From NCBI GenBank assembly GCA_020355945.1, contig CP070627.1, positions 8,732,445-8,744,224 on the forward strand: DNA of 11,780 nt, in the 5' to 3' direction. The position numbers were made by a program, and so were the translations under genes. Each line of letters opens with the position of its first letter. Positions within the stretch are counted from its first letter, which is position 1. Shown here piece after piece: positions 6,970 to 11,780 of the stretch. The notes beneath the pieces were generated by a model. That model searched no databases and was not told where the DNA came from. It saw only the letters and a list, made by a program, of their open reading frames with translations. The DNA comes from Candidatus Aminicenantota bacterium (GTDB lineage Bacteria; Acidobacteriota; Aminicenantia; UBA2199).

Positions 6970-7539
6970 CTTTCTTAACACCCCCACGACTCTGCCTACC
7001 AGTTTAAAGGGATCATGTATGGGTTGATATTCGGGGTTTTCAGGCATAAGCCATACCTTTTTACCGTCACTTTTCAATCGCTTTAAAGTAATCGAAGCAT
7101 CTTCCAGGAGTGCTACCACCATTTCCCCGATTTCGGCACTGGGGGTTCGTTTCACCACCACCACGTCGCCATCCTGGATATAAGCATCTCTCATGCTTTC
7201 GCCCTGCACCCTGAAGGCAGATACATCACCACCCGTATCCACCATCCATTGGGGAAGCTCGATTTCTTCACCCAACGATTCGAATACTTCCAGGGGATCC
7301 CCAGCAGGTACAATCCCCACCAGCGGGACAGAGGAAGAAGGCACTGCCAATTCCCAATCCTTATTATTCTTCTTCGTTAAATAGCCCTTTTCATATAACC
7401 GATTAAGGTAGGAATGCACCGTGGCTGGCGAGGAAAGTCCCAACATTTTCCCGACCTCCCGAACGGTGGGAAAATATCCATGTTTCCTTACTACTTCTTT
7501 CAAACTGTCTAAAAAATCTTTTTGCTTTTTCGTTAACAT
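6961..7539 (-). CDS. lexA: LexA repressor, S24-family autopeptidase
   Basis: This 192-residue protein is the SOS repressor. It binds operators through an N-terminal winged helix-turn-helix (about residues 25-52) and is inactivated by RecA-stimulated self-cleavage. The cleavage site is A79-G80 in VPAGDP, with catalytic S115 (VQGESM) and K153 (SITLKRL). The recognition segment GLSSPATVHSYLNRL resembles the Bacillus type more than the proteobacterial type. The ATG at 7539 is chosen because an upstream in-frame TTG at 7590 falls inside the -35 box and the reading from 7539 starts like other LexA proteins. The gene is preceded by a candidate LexA operator, which suggests autoregulation, and followed by dinB. 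Confidence 0.96.
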   Translation of the reverse strand: MLTKKQKDFLDSLKEVVRKHGYFPTVREVGKMLGLSSPATVHSYLNRLYEKGYLTKKNNKDWELAVPSSSVPLVGIVPAGDPLEVFESLGEEIELPQWMVDTGGDVSAFRVQGESMRDAYIQDGDVVVVKRTPSAEIGEMVVALLEDASITLKRLKSDGKKVWLMPENPEYQPIHDPFKLVGRVVGVLRKYR

Positions 7540-7540
7540 T

Positions 7541-7555
7541 GTTCGCCCTATGTTC
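7541..7555. promoter_or_regulatory. Candidate LexA operator, GAAC-N7-GAAC direct repeat
   Basis: On the plus strand GTTC (7541-7544) and GTTC (7552-7555) are separated by 7 bases; each is part of a 7-bp direct repeat TGTTCGC at an 11-bp period. This is the arrangement known for alphaproteobacterial LexA sites. It overlaps the predicted transcription start and ends one base before the lexA ATG, so a bound repressor would block initiation. The identity of the binding protein is inference. Confidence 0.6.
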
Positions 7556-7561
7556 GCTAAT

Positions 7562-7590
7562 AATATAATACTTTTTTTCGTATTTGTCAA
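7562..7590 (-). promoter_or_regulatory. Predicted sigma70-type promoter of lexA-dinB
   Basis: On the minus strand a perfect TTGACA (7590-7585) is followed after 17 bases by TATATT (7567-7562). The predicted transcription start, near 7555, falls on the GAAC direct repeat and leaves a leader of about 16 nt. The Shine-Dalgarno is weak (AGGG, within the operator). Confidence 0.65.
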
Positions 7591-7744
7591 CTAAAAAAAA
7601 TCAAATTTTAAAAAATATTTCATATTTGATATTTAGCATTTTCTATGCCAATTTGAAAAATTTCTAATCCCGGTTCACCCGGGAAAGTGTATAAACCTTT
7701 TTCAAAAAACAGTTTTTACTTTTCAAACATTTTTGTGAGGAATC

Positions 7745-7796
7745 TTTCCCGGGAAAAATTCAGGGAAGCTGAACATCCGGAATTTACAAATTGTAA
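7745..7796. promoter_or_regulatory. Two palindromes in the lexA/sulfatase divergent region
   Basis: TTTCCCGGGAAA (7745-7756) is a perfect 12-bp palindrome, and its half CCCGGGAAA recurs at 7678-7686. TTACAA-A-TTGTAA (7784-7796) is a second perfect dyad. Both lie 65-115 bp upstream of the sulfatase-gene -35 box. They are candidate regulator binding sites; no binding protein is indicated. Confidence 0.35.
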
Positions 7797-7810
7797 TATC
7801 TAATTTTCAG

Positions 7811-7854
7811 TTGCCATTCTTGCCATTCTTGCCTGGCACCTTATGTTTTATGTT
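7811..7854. repeat. Short tandem repeats upstream of the sulfatase promoter
   Basis: TTGCCATTC occurs twice in tandem, followed by a third partial unit TTGCC (7811-7833). TTATGTT then occurs twice in tandem (7841-7854). The block ends 6 bp before the -35 box of the sulfatase-fold gene. A regulatory or slippage role is possible but unproven. Confidence 0.45.
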
Positions 7855-7860
7855 ATTCGG

Positions 7861-7889
7861 TTGACATATAGGTGGGTCTCATTTATAAT
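7861..7889 (+). promoter_or_regulatory. Perfect-consensus sigma70 promoter of the sulfatase-fold gene
   Basis: TTGACA (7861-7866), 17 bases, TATAAT (7884-7889): both hexamers and the spacing are ideal. Transcription would begin about 7896-7899, at or just before the ATG at 7899. An upstream in-frame GTG at 7872 lies inside the promoter spacer and cannot be translated from this transcript. Confidence 0.75.
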
Positions 7890-7898
7890 CATCTTCTT

Positions 7899-10262
7899 AT
7901 GAAACGTAAGAAAGTAACTCCTGTTTTGGTATTGCTTCTATTCCCTTTAATCGGCTTATTACAAACCTGCCGGGAAAATGAATATCAATACAAATTTAAA
8001 TATGTAGACCTGGTGCAGTTTTTTCCATATTTTACCAAAGTTTTCGAAGAACATACCCTTAAATTTGTTAAAAGAGACCTGGACCGGTCAAAATATATTT
8101 TAAAAGGCTTTAAGACTTACAGGGATCAACTTCCCCGAACCTGGGCCGTGCAGAAAGAATCTACCATTATCACTTATTTTTCTCACCTGGAAGACAAAAT
8201 AGTGGTTTTACGGTGTCGACCCTTTAATCCACCGGGACACCCTTCGCAGGAAGGTGACGTTTTTATCAACGGCTCCTATCTAAAAAAAATCATATTTGAA
8301 AAAACAGGACATTATGAATTCCATCTCCCGGTGAACCTCTTGCACTACGGTTCCAATCATATGACTTTCAAATGGAAGTATTCAAGGTCTCCCCGGGACT
8401 TTGGCATAAATAATGATAAACGGAAATATGCTGTTGGCTTTTCCTATTTAAAATTTCAAAGTCATTCTAAAAAGAATAAAAAACGCAAAACCCTTAGTAA
8501 AATCCAATTGAATCAAAAAAGCAGAGTCCCTGGCATTCAAATCCCCCAGGGAGGAATTGTTGAATATTTCCTGGATGTACCGGGGAAATCACAACTTCGA
8601 TTTAGACTCTCCACCAGGCAGAAGCATTTGCAGGACCCGGTTTTTCACCTGGCCGTTTATAGTGAAACCGGTAAGCAAATCATCCGCCATTTTAAAAACC
8701 ATCAATTTTCTTCTTCCAAAGAGCACCAATTAAATCTCAGCCCATTGGCAAACCAAACAGTCAAGATCGTTTTTACCAATAGTATCCGCAATCATCCCAA
8801 TTTCACTGTTTCTTTACTAAATCCCGCTGTATACTCTCCTCCCGGGGAGGGATTGCTGACTCGTTCAGATACTGAAAAGGGAGAACCCGGAACAAAAAAA
8901 AGCAGGGAGCAAAAGGGTACGAAAAAGAAACCCCATGTGTTTATTTACTTGATTGATACATTGAGGGCCGATCATATGAGTTGTTATGGGTACTCCAGGA
9001 AAACCACCCCTTATATCGATCAATTTGCCAAAAAAGGTATTCTTTTTAAGAATTGTTTTGCCGCGGCCTCGTGGACCAAACCGGCCGTAGGTTCTATTCT
9101 CACCGGTTTATATCCCAACAGGCATCGGGGAGAAGATAATGAAGACAGGTTGTCCACCGAAGTGGAAACAATAGCGGAAGTTTTGAAATCTAACGGTTAT
9201 ACTACTATTTATATCACCCCCAATATCCACATCTCCAAATTGTTCAATTTCGATCAAGGGGTTGATTTCCACAAATTTTATGACGATGGACCGCTTATAA
9301 AAAATTTTTACTACTACTCCTCGGAGTACCTGAATTCGGAATTTATTGAGATTATTGAGAACAACCCTGAACTGCTAAATAAACCCCTGTTTGCCTATCT
9401 TCACACCATTGATCCCCATGACCCCTATACCCCTGAAGAACCTTTCCTGGAATTCAAAAAAAAGGATAAAAAGAGAGAGAACCTGGGAATCCCGGATAAA
9501 ATCCGTTTGAAAAAGGCAACAAAACAAGGACTAAGCCAGGAAGATATCGATTATATAAAATCCCTGTATGATTGTGAAATCCTCCATAATGATTATTATT
9601 TTGGAAAATTTATCGATTCCCTTAAACAAAAGAACCTCTATGAGAATTCGGTTATTGTTGTGGTGGCAGATCATGGGGAACAATTTGATGAGCACAACCG
9701 CTTATTTCACGGCAGCAGTATCTATAACGAAGAAATCCACGTTCCCTTGATTATCAAATTTCCTCATGGAGAATTTTCCGGCATGCAAACCGACATTATG
9801 GTCAGCCAGGTGGATATATTCCCTACTATTTTGGATTACCTGGGGATTGAAAATTCTTCGGATGTCGATGGTATAAGTCTTTTCAATATATTGGCCAATA
9901 ATCGATTCCAACGGTCTCTTTTTGTCAGGGAACGATTAAACAGGGATGAGAATCATAAAAATAATTTTCTAGGCATCATTAACACCGGTGATAGAATCAA
10001 GCATATCATTACTTATACCGACGGATTTTTTATAAGGGCCTTGAACATGGAATCCTATAATTTAACAGAGGACTTTTCTGAAAAGAGGGATATATTAGTG
10101 GAAAAACCAGGGGGGGTTCGTTTTAAATCCATCAAATTTTTAGCCGATTATTTTTTGCAGAAGATGGAACTCCTGGGGTTTAAAAAAGAAGAGAAAGTAT
10201 ATTTAGACACGCTCCCTCCCGATAAGATCCAACAACTGAGAGCCCTGGGCTATATCAATTAA
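7899..10262 (+). CDS. Secreted sulfatase-fold (alkaline phosphatase superfamily) protein with Thr nucleophile
   Basis: This 787-residue protein has a signal sequence (residues 1-23) ending in LQTC, an imperfect lipobox (C24). About 320 residues of probable beta-rich modules, a Lys-rich linker and a catalytic domain from about residue 345 follow. Catalytic-domain landmarks are D353 (LIDTLRADH), T393 in SWTKPAVGSILTG, H502/D505/H507 (HTIDPHDPY), D591-H592 (DHGE), H604-G605, and a terminal LRALGYI typical of a COG3119-type subfamily. Alignment back from LTG puts Thr393 where sulfatases have the Cys/Ser that becomes formylglycine, and the CxPxR arginine is Val. Phosphohydrolase or phosphotransferase chemistry, as in Thr-nucleophile relatives (LtaS, MCR), is therefore at least as likely as sulfate hydrolysis. 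The ATG at 7899 is preferred over GTG 7872 on promoter grounds. No ribosome binding site precedes it. Substrate is unknown. Confidence 0.85.
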   Translation: MKRKKVTPVLVLLLFPLIGLLQTCRENEYQYKFKYVDLVQFFPYFTKVFEEHTLKFVKRDLDRSKYILKGFKTYRDQLPRTWAVQKESTIITYFSHLEDKIVVLRCRPFNPPGHPSQEGDVFINGSYLKKIIFEKTGHYEFHLPVNLLHYGSNHMTFKWKYSRSPRDFGINNDKRKYAVGFSYLKFQSHSKKNKKRKTLSKIQLNQKSRVPGIQIPQGGIVEYFLDVPGKSQLRFRLSTRQKHLQDPVFHLAVYSETGKQIIRHFKNHQFSSSKEHQLNLSPLANQTVKIVFTNSIRNHPNFTVSLLNPAVYSPPGEGLLTRSDTEKGEPGTKKSREQKGTKKKPHVFIYLIDTLRADHMSCYGYSRKTTPYIDQFAKKGILFKNCFAAASWTKPAVGSILTGLYPNRHRGEDNEDRLSTEVETIAEVLKSNGYTTIYITPNIHISKLFNFDQGVDFHKFYDDGPLIKNFYYYSSEYLNSEFIEIIENNPELLNKPLFAYLHTIDPHDPYTPEEPFLEFKKKDKKRENLGIPDKIRLKKATKQGLSQEDIDYIKSLYDCEILHNDYYFGKFIDSLKQKNLYENSVIVVVADHGEQFDEHNRLFHGSSIYNEEIHVPLIIKFPHGEFSGMQTDIMVSQVDIFPTILDYLGIENSSDVDGISLFNILANNRFQRSLFVRERLNRDENHKNNFLGIINTGDRIKHIITYTDGFFIRALNMESYNLTEDFSEKRDILVEKPGGVRFKSIKFLADYFLQKMELLGFKKEEKVYLDTLPPDKIQQLRALGYIN

Positions 10263-10318
10263 ACACATTTTCCTTCATTGTAATTATAGAACGATAACAT
10301 CTAAAATGCAACTAAAAT

Positions 10319-10341
10319 ATTTCTTGATGAAATGATTTTTT
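10319..10341 (+). terminator. Weak candidate terminator after the sulfatase-fold gene
   Basis: ATTTC and GAAAT (10319-10333, 5-nt loop) form a short AT-rich stem followed by six T (10336-10341). It is 57 nt past the stop codon. The stem is weak, so this is only a candidate. Confidence 0.25.
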
Positions 10342-10365
10342 ACCTGACCCGTTTTCTGTTTTCTC

Positions 10366-10400
10366 GCCCGCAGGGCCTATAGGTCCCCCATGCCATGGGG
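10366..10400. terminator. Cluster of GC-rich palindromes between convergent genes
   Basis: Three overlapping dyads are packed together: GCCC-GCA-GGGC (10366-10376), the near-palindrome GGGCCTATAGGTCCC (10373-10387) and CCCCATG-C-CATGGGG (10386-10400). The last abuts the stop codon of the helicase gene (10401-10403). Position between convergent genes suggests termination or mRNA 3'-end protection. There is no T run, so intrinsic termination is uncertain. Confidence 0.4.
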
Positions 10401-11780
10401 CTAATACTCTTTCATCAGGGCCATGGATTTGTAATCCTTTTTAAAACCGAAGTCCCTCAGAATTTCCTTATAGGAGCTGTCCAATACGGACTCTTCATTA
10501 ACCGTCTCCACGCTGATGTACTTCAACGGCTGAAATTCCCTGCTGATCAGCGTCTTAAAAAATTCCAGGTAATCGTGAATCCGTGGATGGTCAGAATCCA
10601 CATTAAAAATAAGTTCTTTACCATTCTTTTTAGATAACAACACCAATTTCTTACCATGAAACACCAAATGAGTGGTGGGAAGCCGATGGGGGAACAGCGG
10701 CCTTAACTCATCCAGGCCAATACCACAAGGCGATGCCGGATCAACCGCATTCATCCAGTAAATCGCATCTTCTGGCAGCCCGCGGGTCAACCACCCCAGG
10801 GCGGTGGGCGTACAAAACTGGAGACCGGGTATCCCTTTGAAAAAATGCCCCGAAACAATTTCCCCGGACAGCTCCATAAGCCTCAAAACCGGGAATATAT
10901 TGCTCCACCGAAAACCGGGCAGTTCATTCCATAACATTTCCCGGAAAAGAACCCCATAACGCATGAACAATTGCCGAATCCGGTCTTTCACCAGTTCCTG
11001 TCGATCCAATGCATCCATTTCCAGGGATTCATCATCAAAGGAAGGCAGTGCGTACCAGTTCCCGGCAAAAGCTCGGGTGGATTGCCACCGGTTAAAACCA
11101 ATCCGCCGCCGACCCCGGCCATATCCATGCCGACGCCCATCCTTCCGAACTTCAGTCAGAGGTAAAAGCTGTTCCGGTTTGAACCGATTCATCACCCCAT
11201 TCCTGATGGTTTTAAAATGATCGTTGCTGATACGCCCCTCCCAGGCCAATTGCCAGAGGGAAGACACTAACTCCTGGGAAGGAAATTTCAATGACTCCAT
11301 GATATCACTCAACATAAACTTGCCCCTGGTTTCGGAAAATAACTCCTCTAACCCGGCAGCAACTGCCTGCTGCTCTTTTTTTTGCTGTGATTTGCTGTCT
11401 TCCGCCGCCTCAATATCCCCCGGAGGAAACGCAAAAAGCTCGTAATCCGACTCAAAACAAAAACTGATCCGCTCACTGCCGCAGCCAAACCACACCAGTT
11501 CGTTGTCCCGCAATACCGTATCCAGCCAGGAAGAATAATAAGGATTCAACCGCGCCGACAGGATATCCCCTTCCCACAATCCTGCCCTGGCCGGGTAACC
11601 GAATAGATTCTCCAGGGAATTTTGTAAATCTTCCAGGCTGTCACCCGGAGATGCCAGTCCCTGGTAAGTCGCCAGGAAAAGAGGAAGCTCATCGATTTCT
11701 AACGGCTCAATCGTAGGCCGCGCCTGACTCCGCCGCATCCGCAAAAGAATCTCCAGGTTCTCAGTATCACAGATTTCTTC
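10401..11780 (-). CDS. lhr: Lhr-type ATP-dependent helicase, C-terminal part (5' end outside the window)
   Basis: The frame is open from the window edge to the stop at 10401, so 459 residues are visible and the true start lies outside. The apparent TTG start at 11744 is not real, because the frame continues upstream with coding-like sequence (ENLEILLRMRRS). The visible part matches the C-terminal region of Lhr helicases, which carry DEAD/DEAH motor domains upstream, translocate on single-stranded DNA and unwind duplexes or hybrids in DNA repair. Supporting signatures are LPLFLATYQGL, the winged-helix-like MRYGVLFREMLWNELPGF, RLMELSGEIVSGHFFKGIPGLQF, the DPASPCGIGLDEL segment and the terminal FGFKKDYKSMAL. 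A Lys/Gln/Glu-rich insert (about residues 120-145) is a probable flexible loop. It converges on the sulfatase-fold gene and is a separate unit from lexA-dinB. Confidence 0.82.
   Translation of the reverse strand, partial: EEICDTENLEILLRMRRSQARPTIEPLEIDELPLFLATYQGLASPGDSLEDLQNSLENLFGYPARAGLWEGDILSARLNPYYSSWLDTVLRDNELVWFGCGSERISFCFESDYELFAFPPGDIEAAEDSKSQQKKEQQAVAAGLEELFSETRGKFMLSDIMESLKFPSQELVSSLWQLAWEGRISNDHFKTIRNGVMNRFKPEQLLPLTEVRKDGRRHGYGRGRRRIGFNRWQSTRAFAGNWYALPSFDDESLEMDALDRQELVKDRIRQLFMRYGVLFREMLWNELPGFRWSNIFPVLRLMELSGEIVSGHFFKGIPGLQFCTPTALGWLTRGLPEDAIYWMNAVDPASPCGIGLDELRPLFPHRLPTTHLVFHGKKLVLLSKKNGKELIFNVDSDHPRIHDYLEFFKTLISREFQPLKYISVETVNEESVLDSSYKEILRDFGFKKDYKSMALMKEY

Overview
The window reads as chromosomal DNA from a Gram-negative, probably environmental bacterium of moderate GC. 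The clues are a giant hybrid sensor kinase/AraC regulator with a propeller sensor domain (common in Bacteroidota and Acidobacteriota/Aminicenantota-type genomes), a lipoprotein-like sulfatase-fold enzyme, an Lhr-family helicase, and intergenic spacers filled with short tandem and interspersed repeats. The phylum assignment is inference. I see no rRNA, tRNA, CRISPR array or intact insertion sequence.

Layout: (1) 44-4237, minus: a hybrid two-component system with all phosphorelay residues present. (2) 4238-5662: a spacer of about 1.4 kb that is not empty. It holds two short minus-strand genes with excellent ribosome binding sites: a 44-residue peptide with a textbook double-glycine leader (4479-4613), which has its own promoter and terminator-like hairpin, and a basic 54-residue protein (5311-5475). 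It also holds repeat elements and paired hairpins. (3) 5663-7539, minus: an SOS module, lexA followed by dinB, with a sigma70-type promoter and a GAAC-N7-GAAC direct repeat just before the lexA start. (4) 7540-7898: a divergent control region with palindromes and an ideal TTGACA-17-TATAAT promoter. (5) 7899-10262, plus: a secreted sulfatase-fold protein with threonine at the nucleophile position. (6) 10401-11780, minus: the C-terminal part of an Lhr-type helicase that runs off the window end.

How the genes fit together: lexA and dinB form a self-regulated DNA-damage unit. The helicase is also DNA-repair related but lies in a separate transcription unit. The regulator and the double-glycine peptide are adjacent and co-oriented, which makes a peptide/receptor pairing possible but unproven. 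For three genes (lexA, the sulfatase-fold gene and the peptide) promoter or ribosome-binding-site evidence moves the start inward from the longest open frame.
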